A DNA stretch of 64,000 nt from JACRAV01 sp964571235 (GTDB lineage: Bacteria > Zixibacteria > MSB-5A5 > GN15 > FEB-12). The stretch covers positions 186,001 to 250,000 of the forward strand of contig CAZNAI010000003.1 in assembly GCA_964571235.1 (NCBI GenBank). The letters are read 5' to 3'. The position numbers were made by a program, and so were the translations under genes. Positions 1 through 8,756 of this stretch are shown here, one piece after another; within the stretch, counting starts at the first letter, position 1; every line of letters starts with the position of its first letter. The notes below the pieces were generated by a model. It was not told the origin of the DNA and did no database searches. It was given only the letters and a program-made list of their open reading frames with translations.

Positions 1-1881
1 AGCGAAGGCCGTTGGCAACTGCTCATCCTGCGGTTCCTCCACTCCTGATACCAGTGAATAAGAGAACGTAACTTCATGAACGCTATCGGGCATTTCTCCG
101 AGTGTGAATAGAATCGGTGTGGGTGTGGTTCTGTTCGGTAGTGTCGGCGGAGTGACCGTCCAGTCACCATCGAAAGCATCGCATGTCCAGGCTCCGGTTT
201 GTTGGTCAACCGTGACGCTCAATCCGACGCCTCCGCCAAAAAGATTCACAAAAGTGAAGGGGGGCAACGGCAACTCTACGTTCTGCAACGTGCCGTAAAT
301 ACGGGCGTGGAGTTTGTTCATATTCACACTCAACCCGCCGGCCGTATCGCCGGTTACATGGATCGACCGGTTCATCGGTATCGACATGTACCCATTGCAC
401 CAAACCGACAAGTGAAACATCCCTGTGTCAGAATAAACTGAAAAGACCCCGTTACCATCAACCGTGCCATTGTAATTACCGCCGGAGTTCCACAACTGAA
501 CGTGTACGGAATCCGGATTGGGAAGGTCGTCGTCGGGATCGACAAAGATCGTGTCCCGAACCAGGTGGCCGTGAATGAAATTGATCGTCGCCGTGTCGCC
601 TGCTCCGAGCGAGTTAGGCCACATTCCGTTGTGAATGAATCCGTCAGGAACCGGATACATCGTGTCCCATGTCACTACTGACACCGTCCAGTCCGACGGG
701 ACAGTCGATGATATATGCATGGTTGCCAGATTGTCCGATCCGGTGCCGGAAGTAGCAAGCGTAAACGAGTTGTCACTGCCCAATTGAGCAATCAGCTTAT
801 ACGGATGCGCCGGCAGTCCGCCGTTTTCAGTCAGACGCACATGGAAAACCGTATCGGCTGTTCGGCAAACAAAATTGCGCTGGAGCCCGTGAGTCGAACT
901 GTTGTCGATAGAGTAGCCACTCGGCACGACATATGCAGGAATCAAAGCATCCTGGCTCACGCCGATCCACCACTCGCCAAGTTCACCCGAACTAAAGTAC
1001 AGCGCATAGTTGCCGCCGACAGTTTGTGTGTTCTTGCTTGATCCGACCCCGTTTTGATTGGCATAAACCCAAACTTCCATGGGAAGCGGGTCGCCGTTTT
1101 CGTCGCGAACAGTACCGAAGACACTATCGCTCGGCGTAGCGTAAACAAAGTCGGTAAGGTTCACCACTCCGCTTGCGGTCTCGAATCGATCGGCTGGCGG
1201 GACGTACCCCGAAATCGCCTTTGGTTCGATATGGAATTGCAGTCCGGTTCCCGAGGCTCCCACATTGATTGTAAAATATCCAGAATCATTGGTGAACGCG
1301 CTCCACATCTGGCCGTTGTCGTTGTTCGCTTCGATCCAGATCCACTGAAGGAGCGGGTCGGGCGCCGGATGCCCGGCGATTACCACCCGCCCGACAAATG
1401 TGTTGGGCGGTGATGGCATCGGGTTGCAGTTGATCGAATTTGACGCCGTGCTGGCATCGGACTGATCGGTCACTCTGAAAATATACTGGCCTGGCGCAAT
1501 CCCCAGTTCCATTTCTGTTGACAGGTAGAATCCATCCGGTGTCGGATTGGTGTCCGGCGGACCATCGTTGGAGTCAATCTGACCGTCGGCAATTGTAAAA
1601 GTTGCAACCAGCACGTCCCCCGGATCGTTGATGACGTCGTTGTTGTTCAGGTCGTACCAGATTTCCCAGAATAATGTCGCACCGACCGCGCAGTCGGCTC
1701 CCCAGGCAAGATTGTTGCCCTGGGTCATGCTTGTGGCCGTCGTGTCGCCGTTGACCGAGAAGATGACATGGGTCGTTGCGGCGATGGCCGTGAAACCGCC
1801 AAAGCAAATTGCTGCAACGGTCAGAATCGCAAGAACGATCCACATGCGCCGCGGTCGAATTGAGTTAACTGTCTGATTCAT
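1..1881 (-). CDS. Exported modular protein, C-terminus cut by window edge
   Basis: Reading leftward from an ATG at 1881 (AGGAG 8 nt upstream) the frame is open for 627 codons with no stop before base 1; I checked every codon for tta, cta and tca. Residues 1-33 are basic then hydrophobic and end in an Ala-rich cleavage region, a signal peptide. Middle parts resemble carboxypeptidase-regulatory/Cna-B-like beta domains: 'NTFVGRVVIAG' and 'DSVFGTVRDENGDPLP', each followed by a stretch of the 'GYFTINV' type. The last visible residues, 'EEPQDEQLPTAFA', match the linker and first residues that precede 'LxQNYPNPFNP' in sorting-domain proteins elsewhere in this window, so the missing tail is probably that domain (inference). 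The precise role is unknown. It is divergent from rpmH. Confidence 0.85.
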   Translation of the reverse strand, partial: MNQTVNSIRPRRMWIVLAILTVAAICFGGFTAIAATTHVIFSVNGDTTATSMTQGNNLAWGADCAVGATLFWEIWYDLNNNDVINDPGDVLVATFTIADGQIDSNDGPPDTNPTPDGFYLSTEMELGIAPGQYIFRVTDQSDASTASNSINCNPMPSPPNTFVGRVVIAGHPAPDPLLQWIWIEANNDNGQMWSAFTNDSGYFTINVGASGTGLQFHIEPKAISGYVPPADRFETASGVVNLTDFVYATPSDSVFGTVRDENGDPLPMEVWVYANQNGVGSSKNTQTVGGNYALYFSSGELGEWWIGVSQDALIPAYVVPSGYSIDNSSTHGLQRNFVCRTADTVFHVRLTENGGLPAHPYKLIAQLGSDNSFTLATSGTGSDNLATMHISSTVPSDWTVSVVTWDTMYPVPDGFIHNGMWPNSLGAGDTATINFIHGHLVRDTIFVDPDDDLPNPDSVHVQLWNSGGNYNGTVDGNGVFSVYSDTGMFHLSVWCNGYMSIPMNRSIHVTGDTAGGLSVNMNKLHARIYGTLQNVELPLPPFTFVNLFGGGVGLSVTVDQQTGAWTCDAFDGDWTVTPPTLPNRTTPTPILFTLGEMPDSVHEVTFSYSLVSGVEEPQDEQLPTAFA

Positions 1882-2099
1882 GAGCTAGCTCCTCTATGTC
1901 TGCAGTTGTTTCTCCAGAATTCTATTGGTGTCCGCACGCGCGGATTAATAAAATCTCACACACTCCATATTAGATCGGCGAAGAGGCGAGAGCATTTAGC
2001 TAATTGGTGAAAATTGTCGACGATTCGGCAAAGCCGGAGAGTATTGGTATGATATTAACCCATGCTTTGGGCGGGCCAGATCGGCACCGTATTGCCCCC

Positions 2100-2127
2100 T
2101 TGACTCCCGGCCGTAACGATGTATATT
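2100..2127 (+). promoter_or_regulatory. Predicted sigma70-type promoter of rpmH operon
   Basis: TTGACT at 2100-2105, a 16-nt spacer, then TATATT at 2122-2127, with the rpmH start 32 nt further on. The '-10' and the bases before it (GATGTATATT) are the same as in the promoter predicted at 21966-21993, which supports a shared promoter consensus in this organism. Confidence 0.6.
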
Positions 2128-2158
2128 CGCCTTCCCATTAATAGAAGGAACCGATTCG

Positions 2159-2311
2159 ATGAAACGAACTTTTCAGCCGTCCAACCGGAAGAAACTAAAT
2201 GATCACGGTTTCCGGGCTCGGATGGCGACCAAGAACGGCCGCAAAGTGCTGGCCCGACGCCGCGCCAAAGGGCGTAAGCGTCTAACACCAACAGTTGCCC
2301 GGAAAAAATAA
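2159..2311 (+). CDS. rpmH: 50S ribosomal protein L34
   Basis: A 50-residue, very basic protein starting MKRTFQPSNRKK and containing 'HGFRARMATKNGRKVLARRRAKGR', read here in two parts: HGFRARMATKNG, then GRKVLARRRAKGR. This is the near-universal L34 sequence. L34 is a structural protein of the large ribosomal subunit that packs against 23S rRNA. An AGAAGGA ribosome binding site precedes the ATG. It is the first gene of the conserved rpmH-rnpA-yidD-yidC run and its last codons overlap rnpA. The C-terminus 'RLTPTVARKK' is a few residues longer than the shortest L34 forms. Confidence 0.97.
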   Translation: MKRTFQPSNRKKLNDHGFRARMATKNGRKVLARRRAKGRKRLTPTVARKK

Positions 2312-2633
2312 CTTTCCCCGGTCCCTGAGCTTGAAGAGCCGTGTAGAAATAACCGGCTTACTTAATGAAGGCCAGCGATTTACGGGGAATTGTTTTACCC
2401 TCGTCTGGAGGCCGGACGGCAATTTCGGATGGTGTGTGCTGGTATCCAAACGACTAGGAAAAGCAACCGACCGGGTCAGGATCAAGCGGCGGTTTCGCGA
2501 GGCGATACGGTTATCACGAACCAGTATGACCGCCACCGGCAAACTGGCGATCCTTCCCAAACCGGGGAGTTTACAGCAAACCTTTGAATCGATCAAATCA
2601 GATGTCAAGCGGCTTATCTCCCAGTTGCGCTGA
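2295..2633 (+). CDS. rnpA: Ribonuclease P protein component
   Basis: The protein subunit of RNase P, which helps the catalytic RNA bind and cleave 5' leaders of pre-tRNAs. The 112-residue product has the N-terminal 'FPRSLSLKSRVEI' and the family signature region 'RVRIKRRFREAIRLSR' near residues 66-81, with the basic RNR-type helix. The start taken here is a TTG at 2295 that overlaps the last 17 bases of rpmH; this kind of overlap is known for rpmH/rnpA. No ATG precedes the conserved region, so a non-ATG start is needed. The C-terminal part overlaps yidD. Confidence 0.93.
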   Translation: MPGKNNFPRSLSLKSRVEITGLLNEGQRFTGNCFTLVWRPDGNFGWCVLVSKRLGKATDRVRIKRRFREAIRLSRTSMTATGKLAILPKPGSLQQTFESIKSDVKRLISQLR

Positions 2634-2862
2634 GGGGCACAAGATTTCGATCTTGGCCTGGCCATTGGTAGTGCTCATCTACATTTATCGTTTTACCTTC
2701 GGGCCGCTATTCGCCGGCTCCTGCCGCCATTTTCCCAGTTGTTCACACTACGCTGAGCAGGCACTCCGCAAGCACGGAGCATGGCATGGGAGCATATTGT
2801 CAATTAAGAGGTTAGGCCGGTGCCACCCCTGGTGCCCCGGAGGATTCGATCCGGTTCCATAA
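2602..2862 (+). CDS. yidD: Membrane protein insertion efficiency factor YidD
   Basis: A small protein (86 residues from the ATG at 2602; a TTG at 2584 would add six) that assists YidC-dependent membrane insertion. The family pattern is complete: 'YRFTFGPLFAGSCRHFPSCSHYA', read as YRFTFGPLF then CRHFPSCSHYA, followed by 'HGAWHGSILSIKRLGRCHP' and the terminal 'GGFDPVP'. The three conserved cysteines are present. It overlaps rnpA by 32 bases and lies 43 nt ahead of yidC, as in most bacteria, so translational coupling within one operon is likely. Confidence 0.95.
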   Translation: MSSGLSPSCAEGHKISILAWPLVVLIYIYRFTFGPLFAGSCRHFPSCSHYAEQALRKHGAWHGSILSIKRLGRCHPWCPGGFDPVP

Positions 2863-2905
2863 TGACTTTTGACGGGCAAAACGCCCACGCGCAAGGATAG
2901 ATCAA

Positions 2906-4621
2906 GTGGACAAGAAGTCAATCATAGCAATCGTCGCAGTCTCGGTGCTGATCATATTCTATTGGCCGATTCTGCAGTTTTTTGGGTTGGTAGACGCACC
3001 CAAACCGCCGGCTCCAACCAGCGGCGCCGACACAACCGCTGTTGTTCAACAACACCCCGATTCGACACCGGTAGCTCCGCAGGTTACCGCTCAAACACAG
3101 CCGCTCGCAGTTGACACGACTGCCTTGATCGACACGGCCGTTGTTGTCGCCGATACGATCACGGTTGTCACCAACAAATACACTGTGCTTCTCTCGTCCA
3201 AAGGTGGCGGGCCGGTTTCGATCAAACTCAAAGAATACAATTATCGCAACGAGCACGCGATTGAGCTCCTTCCGGAATCGCAAAGCGCAACTCCGGTCGC
3301 GCGATTCGCCGGCTCAACTGTCACCACCGGAAATCTTGGATTTACCTGTAATCTCTCGCCGGGAACACACGACGCCACTTCCGGCGATCTGCGCGTTATC
3401 TACAGTCACCAGAGTCCCAAAGGCGGGACGATTACTCAGTCGTATGTCTTCCATCCGGACAAGTATGATTTTGACTATGTAATCTCGATCGACGGCCGCG
3501 AGAAAATGGGATTTGAGCGCCAGTATAATGTCTATTGGCCGACACCGCTGGGTGTCACCGAACCAAGCGCAGAACTCGACTACGCGACCTTTGAAGCAGT
3601 CACGCTCATCTCTAACGCCCGGGAACGACTGGATGATTTCAAGGATAACAAGCTCGATCAGACTTTGTCCGGTCAGGCCGCCTGGGCGGCGCTCCGCAGT
3701 CAGTATTTTGCAGTCGCGATTATTCCCAGTCGTACCGATACCGCCGACGGTGTCTTTGCCAGGGGAACTCGCGGCAATGTCGAAGAACACGGTGCAAAGT
3801 TTGAGAAACGGGAACTGACAGTCGGGCTGGATATGCCCATGCCGCTGTCGTCGTCGGTCACCGATTCATTCACCATCTACGCCGGACCGCTGGACTATAC
3901 TACCATGTCCGACTACGACGTTGATCTGGAGGCCATTCTCGATATCGGCACCACTCCCTTTATCGGTTGGATTATTAAACCGTTCGCACTGGGAATAATC
4001 TGGCTACTACCGAGAATGCACATGGTTTTCCCCAACTACGGGATTGTGATTATTCTCTTTGCGATTCTGATCAAACTCATCACGCTTCCTCTTTCGCTCA
4101 AATCGTACAAGTCGATGAATGCGGTAAAAGTGGTTCAGCCGAAAGTCGACGAACTCAAAAAGAAGTACAAGAACAATCCGCAACAGCTGAATGTAGAGAC
4201 GATGAAGTTGTACAAAGCGCACGGTGTCAACCCGCTCTCGGGATGCTTGCCAATGCTACCGCAGATGCCGCTCTTCTTCGCCCTGTTTGCGGTCTTTCGC
4301 TCGACCATACTCCTGCGTGATGCGCCCTTCTTCTGGTTTATCAACGATCTTTCGCGCGGCGCCTCCAGTTTCACGGATCCGTATATGATCCTCGTGGTGC
4401 TGATGATCGGCTCGCAGTTCTTATCGTCGTATGTCACCATGTCGGCCAATCCGCAGAACAAAATGCTCGTCTATCTGATGCCCCTGCTGATGGGGTTCAT
4501 TTTCTATAAGTTCGCGGCGGGACTGGTCCTGTACTGGACCGCATTTTCAATGCTGTCGATAGCGGATTACTATTTGTTCCGCCGGATGAAAAATCCCGAC
4601 GTGCAAATTGTCGGATCATGA
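2906..4621 (+). CDS. yidC: Membrane protein insertase YidC
   Basis: Inserts and folds inner-membrane proteins, alone or with SecYEG. The 571-residue product has an N-terminal membrane anchor (residues 5-27), a Pro/Thr-rich linker, a periplasmic beta-supersandwich domain (about 70-340), and the C-terminal five-helix 60KD_IMP core (about 350-560) with 'GWIIKPFALGIIWLL', 'NPLSGCLPMLPQMPLFFALF' and 'MGFIFYKFAAGLVLYW'. The start is GTG at 2906 after AAGGATAG. Having the long periplasmic domain means a Gram-negative type YidC. The stop overlaps the mnmE start in an ATGA. No jag gene lies between yidC and mnmE. Confidence 0.96.
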   Translation: MDKKSIIAIVAVSVLIIFYWPILQFFGLVDAPKPPAPTSGADTTAVVQQHPDSTPVAPQVTAQTQPLAVDTTALIDTAVVVADTITVVTNKYTVLLSSKGGGPVSIKLKEYNYRNEHAIELLPESQSATPVARFAGSTVTTGNLGFTCNLSPGTHDATSGDLRVIYSHQSPKGGTITQSYVFHPDKYDFDYVISIDGREKMGFERQYNVYWPTPLGVTEPSAELDYATFEAVTLISNARERLDDFKDNKLDQTLSGQAAWAALRSQYFAVAIIPSRTDTADGVFARGTRGNVEEHGAKFEKRELTVGLDMPMPLSSSVTDSFTIYAGPLDYTTMSDYDVDLEAILDIGTTPFIGWIIKPFALGIIWLLPRMHMVFPNYGIVIILFAILIKLITLPLSLKSYKSMNAVKVVQPKVDELKKKYKNNPQQLNVETMKLYKAHGVNPLSGCLPMLPQMPLFFALFAVFRSTILLRDAPFFWFINDLSRGASSFTDPYMILVVLMIGSQFLSSYVTMSANPQNKMLVYLMPLLMGFIFYKFAAGLVLYWTAFSMLSIADYYLFRRMKNPDVQIVGS

Positions 4622-6009
4622 AAGTAAGGCGCTCACTTGGGGAAACGCACGACACCATAGCCGCGATTATCACGCCTCCCGGCGAGGGCGGTGTTGCGGC
4701 GATCCGCGTGGCTGGTCCACGGGCGCAAGAAATTCTCAGACAATTCTTTCGTCCGCGAAAGTCGTCGCAGAAAACGGCGACCCCGTTTGTCATGCGCCTC
4801 GGCGTTTTTCAATCACCATCGAATGAAGTAATCGACGAAGTCCTGGCAGTGTATATGCCAGCCGGCAATTCCTACACCGGGCTTGAGCAGATTGAAATCT
4901 TCTGCCATGGCGGCCGAGCCGTCACCAGAAAAATTCTCGGATTAATTCTTAAAGCCGACATTCGATCTGCCGAACCGGGCGAATTCACCCGCTTAGCATT
5001 TGAAAATGGCCGTATCGATTTGGCCAAAGCCGAGGCCGTCGCCGAAGTGATTTCCGCCCAGACCGAGGCATCATTGATGACCAGCCGGGAGCATTTATTG
5101 GGCCACTATTCGGAGCATATCGACTCGCTCCGTGAGAGCTTACTTGTTGTCCTGTCGGAAGTTGAGGCCGGAATTGATTTTAGCGACGATGCTCCGGAGG
5201 TTCGCGTCGATGCATCGGCCCGAGTTGTGGCGATAGACAGAGCGATCGAACAAATCACGACTCTCGTCGACTCGTACGAGGGCGGGCGGATCATCGACGA
5301 AGGATTTACAGTCGCTATTGGAGGTCGTCCCAACGCCGGCAAATCCTCACTCTTTAACTTACTCCTTCGCAAGGAACGAGCGCTTGTCACCGCCACACCC
5401 GGCACCACCCGCGACTACCTGACCGAGCAAATCGACCTCGGCGGGTATCTGGTCAATCTCGTGGACACCGCCGGACTCCGCTCTGGCGGCGGCAAAATCG
5501 AACGCGCTGGCCAGAAGAAAGCGCACGAGATCATTTCCAAATCCGATCTGCTGGTCTGGCTGACCGATCTGTCGAGTCGTGGCTGGCAATCGGCCCTGAA
5601 CCACGACATGAAGTCTCAAAAACAAGACAATATCCTAATACTGGGCAACAAATTAGATATTGCAAAAAAGGCCGAAAGCAAACAGGTTGGCAAGGTCGAT
5701 CTTTCGATTTCTTGCAAGACCTCGGCCGGACTTGATAAATTCAAAGCCGAAATAATACGCAGGATCGAGCAGACTCTGCCGGACAAAACCTCGGGGCTAA
5801 TTGTGACATCCCATCGCCACAAACAGAAACTCGCCGCCAGTCTACGATATCTGAAATCTGCCCGGCGAAAACTTGCCGCAACGGTCTCAGGAGAGCTAAT
5901 CGCCTTTGATCTCCGTCACGCAGTCACCGCCTTAGCCGAAATTACCGGAAAGGTCTATACCGAGCAGGTTCTGGGACGTATATTCTCCAAGTTCTGTATC
6001 GGCAAATGA
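4618..6009 (+). CDS. mnmE: tRNA modification GTPase MnmE
   Basis: With MnmG, installs the carboxymethylaminomethyl group on wobble U34 of certain tRNAs. The 463-residue product has the N-terminal tetrahydrofolate-binding domain (begins 'DTIAAIITPPGEGGVAAIRV'), a helical region, an inserted G domain (P-loop 'GRPNAGKSS' near residue 237, 'DTAGLR', 'NKLD'), and ends in the diagnostic 'CIGK' with the catalytic Cys. It starts inside the yidC stop codon (ATGA overlap). The first parS site begins 12 bases after its stop. Confidence 0.97.
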   Translation: MKVRRSLGETHDTIAAIITPPGEGGVAAIRVAGPRAQEILRQFFRPRKSSQKTATPFVMRLGVFQSPSNEVIDEVLAVYMPAGNSYTGLEQIEIFCHGGRAVTRKILGLILKADIRSAEPGEFTRLAFENGRIDLAKAEAVAEVISAQTEASLMTSREHLLGHYSEHIDSLRESLLVVLSEVEAGIDFSDDAPEVRVDASARVVAIDRAIEQITTLVDSYEGGRIIDEGFTVAIGGRPNAGKSSLFNLLLRKERALVTATPGTTRDYLTEQIDLGGYLVNLVDTAGLRSGGGKIERAGQKKAHEIISKSDLLVWLTDLSSRGWQSALNHDMKSQKQDNILILGNKLDIAKKAESKQVGKVDLSISCKTSAGLDKFKAEIIRRIEQTLPDKTSGLIVTSHRHKQKLAASLRYLKSARRKLAATVSGELIAFDLRHAVTALAEITGKVYTEQVLGRIFSKFCIGK

Positions 6010-6020
6010 ACCGCCCGCCA

Positions 6021-6036
6021 TGTTTCACGTGAAACT
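6021..6036. other. parS centromere site 1
   Basis: The 16-mer TGTTTCACGTGAAACT matches the conserved parS palindrome TGTTTCACGTGAAACA at 15 of 16 positions. ParB binds such sites and spreads to form the partition complex that ParA moves. The location 12 bases after mnmE and 2.8 kb before parAB is typical of origin-proximal parS. Confidence 0.92.
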
Positions 6037-6045
6037 CCTTGCGGA

Positions 6046-6104
6046 GGGCTTGGGCCTTCGGCCCTTTGGATTGAAATTAGATGTTGAAATTGAGGCCTGA
6101 GCTT
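6046..6104 (+). repeat. 59-bp direct repeat, copy 1
   Basis: Matches 6128-6186 at 58 of 59 positions. It opens with a GC hairpin (GGGCC-TTC-GGCCC at 6053-6065) and continues with an AT-rich part (GATTGAAATTAGATG). It lies between mnmE and mnmG in a 282-bp non-coding gap. Its function is not known; I see no reading frame. Confidence 0.85.
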
Positions 6105-6127
6105 ATTTTTGAAGGCATCAGCGCCGG

Positions 6128-6186
6128 GGGCTTGGGGCTTCGGCCCTTTGGATTGAAATTAGATGTTGAAATTGAGGCCTGAGCTT
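6128..6186 (+). repeat. 59-bp direct repeat, copy 2
   Basis: Second copy, offset by 82 bases from the first, with one mismatch (GGGG for GGGC before CTTCGG). A third, partial CTTCGG hairpin follows at about 6217-6232, then the mnmG start region. The array puts several stable small hairpins in the mnmG leader. Confidence 0.85.
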
Positions 6187-6291
6187 TCTATTGGGGACCT
6201 CAAGCGCGGGTGACATGGGCCTTCGGCGCCCGTAGCACGGGCACTGGGGCCGTTGGCGCTTTGTATCGAAAGTGCGTATCGAGATAAAGAT

Positions 6292-8157
6292 ATGACCAGA
6301 GACTTTGACATAATTGTGATCGGTGGCGGACATGCAGGTGTCGAGGCGGCATTGGCCGCGGTCCGATTGGGCCGAACCGCGGCTATCATCACCATGGAAG
6401 CCAGCAAATTGGCGCTCATGTCCTGCAACCCGGCTATTGGCGGGATTGGCAAGTCGCAATTAGTCAAAGAGGTCGATGCCCTCGGCGGATTGATGGGGGT
6501 GGCCACAGATGAGACGGGAATCCAATTTCGTAGGCTTAATCTCTCCCGCGGTCCGGCGGTTTGGTCGACCCGGGCCCAGGCCGATAGGATCAGGTACAAC
6601 GACTTTGTTGTTGAGTTCGTTTCTCGCCACAGAGGTCTTGAGGTTATTCAGGCGCTCGCCGGTGAGATAGTAGTCGAGAATGGAAAAGTCGTTGGCGTGA
6701 GAACCGAAGCTGGCGAGCCAATCTCCGGCAAAGCAGTAGTGGTTGCCACCGGAACTTTTCTCGGCGGGCTAATTCATATCGGCAAAACCCAAATCAAAGC
6801 CGGCCGGATCGGCGAAAAAGCCGCCTACAAATTGTCGGACTCTTTTGCCTCACTCGGGTTCGAGCTGGGACGCCTGAAAACCGGCACCCCGCCTCGCCTG
6901 GATGGCAAAACAATTGATTGGGAAAAGTGCGAGGTCCAACCGGGTGAAGATCCGATTCCATTCTTCTCGTCGCGATCGTCGCGCAAGCCTTTCGAACAAA
7001 CTCCGTGTTATCTTACAAATACAACCCCTGCGACCAAAGCCGTTATTCTGGCTCACAAAGAAGAATCACCGATCTTCTCAGGTCAGATAAGTTCTCGTGG
7101 CCCAAGGTATTGTCCGTCCATTGAAGACAAGTTCTTTCGCTTTGCCGACAAGCCCTCCCACCAGATTTTCTTAGAGCCGGAAGGCAATGGCACCGATGAG
7201 GTCTACCCAAACGGCTTTTCGACAGCCCTTCCCGAAGAAGTCCAGCTCCGGGCAATTCAGAGTGTGGTTGGCCTTGAAAAAGTACAGATCACGCGCCCCG
7301 GCTACGCGGTCGAGTACGACTACTGTCCGTCGCATCAGATCAAACCCTCCCTTGAAACTCGTCGGGTCGCCGGCCTGTTCTTCGCAGGCCAGATCAACGG
7401 AACGTCTGGTTATGAAGAGGCGGCCGCCCAAGGGATCATGGCGGGAATCAACGCTTCACTTAACACACTCGGCGAATCACCGTTTATTCTGGACAGGTCC
7501 GAAGCGTATATCGGCGTGATGATTGATGACCTGATAACCCGTTCGATTACAGAACCATACCGGATGTTCACTTCGCGTGCTGAATACCGACTCGCCCTGC
7601 GCGAAGACAACGCCCGTGACCGCCTGTACCCGCACGCCCGCCGGCTTGGCCTGGTCGAGGCGTCTACGCTGGACTCATTCAATGAACTATCAAGCGAGAC
7701 CGAAAGACTGGTCACACAGTTGGCAAAGTTGCGAATCAAAGTGGGCGACCTGAATGGAATCGGGGAGCGGATCACCCGGAAAGATTCAGTTTCGCTTGCC
7801 GAACTAATCAAACGCCCTGATGTCGAAATGTCTGAGCTCCTGCCGGTTCTTTCATCCCACGACGGTCTGAATACGTTTTCTGAATCAGCAATTGAGCGGG
7901 CCGCCATTCGCGTCCGCTATCAGGGGTATGTCGACAAGCAGTCGCGCGAAATCGCCCAGTTCAAAAAACAAGAACACGAGACTATCTCCGACGACTTCGA
8001 CTACGCTCAGGTCAGAGGACTGAAAATAGAGGCGCGGGAGAAGCTGGCTCGTTACCGACCAGTTTCCATTGGTCAGGCCAGCCGAATAGAGGGTGTGACT
8101 CCCAGCGATTTGGCGGTAGTGTCGGTATATCTGAAACGTCACAAGGCGCGCGTCTGA
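6292..8157 (+). CDS. mnmG: tRNA uridine-5-carboxymethylaminomethyl(34) synthesis enzyme MnmG
   Basis: FAD/NADH-dependent partner of MnmE (also called GidA). The 621-residue product begins MTRDFDIIVIGGGHAGVEA, an FAD-binding GxGxxG fold, with the MnmG signatures 'SCNPAIGGIGKSQLVKE', 'GLKTGTPPRLDG' (here GRLKTGTPPRLDG) and 'SGYEEAAAQG'. The helical C-terminal MnmE/tRNA-binding domain ends with 'RIEGVTPSDLAVVSVYLKR'. I chose the ATG at 6292 because homology starts there; an in-frame ATG at 6253 would add 13 unconserved residues. rsmG follows with a TGATG junction. Confidence 0.96.
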   Translation: MTRDFDIIVIGGGHAGVEAALAAVRLGRTAAIITMEASKLALMSCNPAIGGIGKSQLVKEVDALGGLMGVATDETGIQFRRLNLSRGPAVWSTRAQADRIRYNDFVVEFVSRHRGLEVIQALAGEIVVENGKVVGVRTEAGEPISGKAVVVATGTFLGGLIHIGKTQIKAGRIGEKAAYKLSDSFASLGFELGRLKTGTPPRLDGKTIDWEKCEVQPGEDPIPFFSSRSSRKPFEQTPCYLTNTTPATKAVILAHKEESPIFSGQISSRGPRYCPSIEDKFFRFADKPSHQIFLEPEGNGTDEVYPNGFSTALPEEVQLRAIQSVVGLEKVQITRPGYAVEYDYCPSHQIKPSLETRRVAGLFFAGQINGTSGYEEAAAQGIMAGINASLNTLGESPFILDRSEAYIGVMIDDLITRSITEPYRMFTSRAEYRLALREDNARDRLYPHARRLGLVEASTLDSFNELSSETERLVTQLAKLRIKVGDLNGIGERITRKDSVSLAELIKRPDVEMSELLPVLSSHDGLNTFSESAIERAAIRVRYQGYVDKQSREIAQFKKQEHETISDDFDYAQVRGLKIEAREKLARYRPVSIGQASRIEGVTPSDLAVVSVYLKRHKARV

Positions 8158-8756
8158 TGTCACAGATCACACCCGTCACTCTCGATGTCGATTCTCTGAT
8201 CACACAGTTCAATGCCGATCAATGGCTTGACCGGTATTGGCAAGCGCTCTCGGAAGAAAACCAAAAGGTCAACTTGGTTTCACGTGAAACAACCGCCGAT
8301 AAATTTCGCCGTATCGTCGCAGAGGCGCTGGTTCCATTCGCACAGTTGAAATCAACAGACGGCCGCTACCTCGATATTGGCTCCGGGGGAGGTATACCGG
8401 CAATCCCGCTCATTCTTTCCAGTGTGACCACCGGATCCGCCACGCTCTACGAGAGAACAAAAAAGAAAGCACTCGCTCTTGAGCGAATCTGCAAAAGACT
8501 CGAGATCTCGTGTGACATCGTCGCCGAATCTTTCGGGGAAAATCAGCCCAACCACAAATCTGATCTTCTCACTCTCTCCTGGGTAACCCTAACTCCTGAT
8601 CTGTTTCGTTCGATCGAAAAAGTCATGGCCCCCAATTCGAAGCTGGTCTATTACAGTAAGCCGATCTTTGAAATCCCCGGCCACACTGTTTCCATTTTCA
8701 GTTATTCACAAACGCCCGCTGATATTCACAAGTACTTTAGTATCATCACGAAATAA
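8157..8756 (+). CDS. rsmG: 16S rRNA (guanine(527)-N7)-methyltransferase RsmG
   Basis: Methylates G527 of 16S rRNA using S-adenosylmethionine (formerly GidB). The 199-residue product contains the conserved 'ENQKVNLVSRETT' early segment and the SAM-binding glycine loop 'YLDIGSGGGIPAIPLIL' near residues 64-80, followed by 'ERTKKKALALERI'. It is slightly shorter than the usual 205-240 residues, mainly at the C-terminus. The start ATG shares a base with the mnmG stop. The codons for 'VSRET' carry the second parS site, so DNA and protein constraints coincide here. Confidence 0.94.
   Translation: MSQITPVTLDVDSLITQFNADQWLDRYWQALSEENQKVNLVSRETTADKFRRIVAEALVPFAQLKSTDGRYLDIGSGGGIPAIPLILSSVTTGSATLYERTKKKALALERICKRLEISCDIVAESFGENQPNHKSDLLTLSWVTLTPDLFRSIEKVMAPNSKLVYYSKPIFEIPGHTVSIFSYSQTPADIHKYFSIITK
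8276..8291. other. parS centromere site 2, inside rsmG
   Basis: GGTTTCACGTGAAACA matches the parS 16-mer at 15 of 16 positions; the 14-bp core GTTTCACGTGAAAC is intact. It is embedded in the rsmG codons for Val-Ser-Arg-Glu-Thr and lies 560 bp upstream of parA. Confidence 0.92.

Noticed and set aside
8722..8730. ATATTCACA as a third strict DnaA box
   Set aside because: One mismatch at the first position; mentioned only as a possible weak site next to the exact match at 8702.
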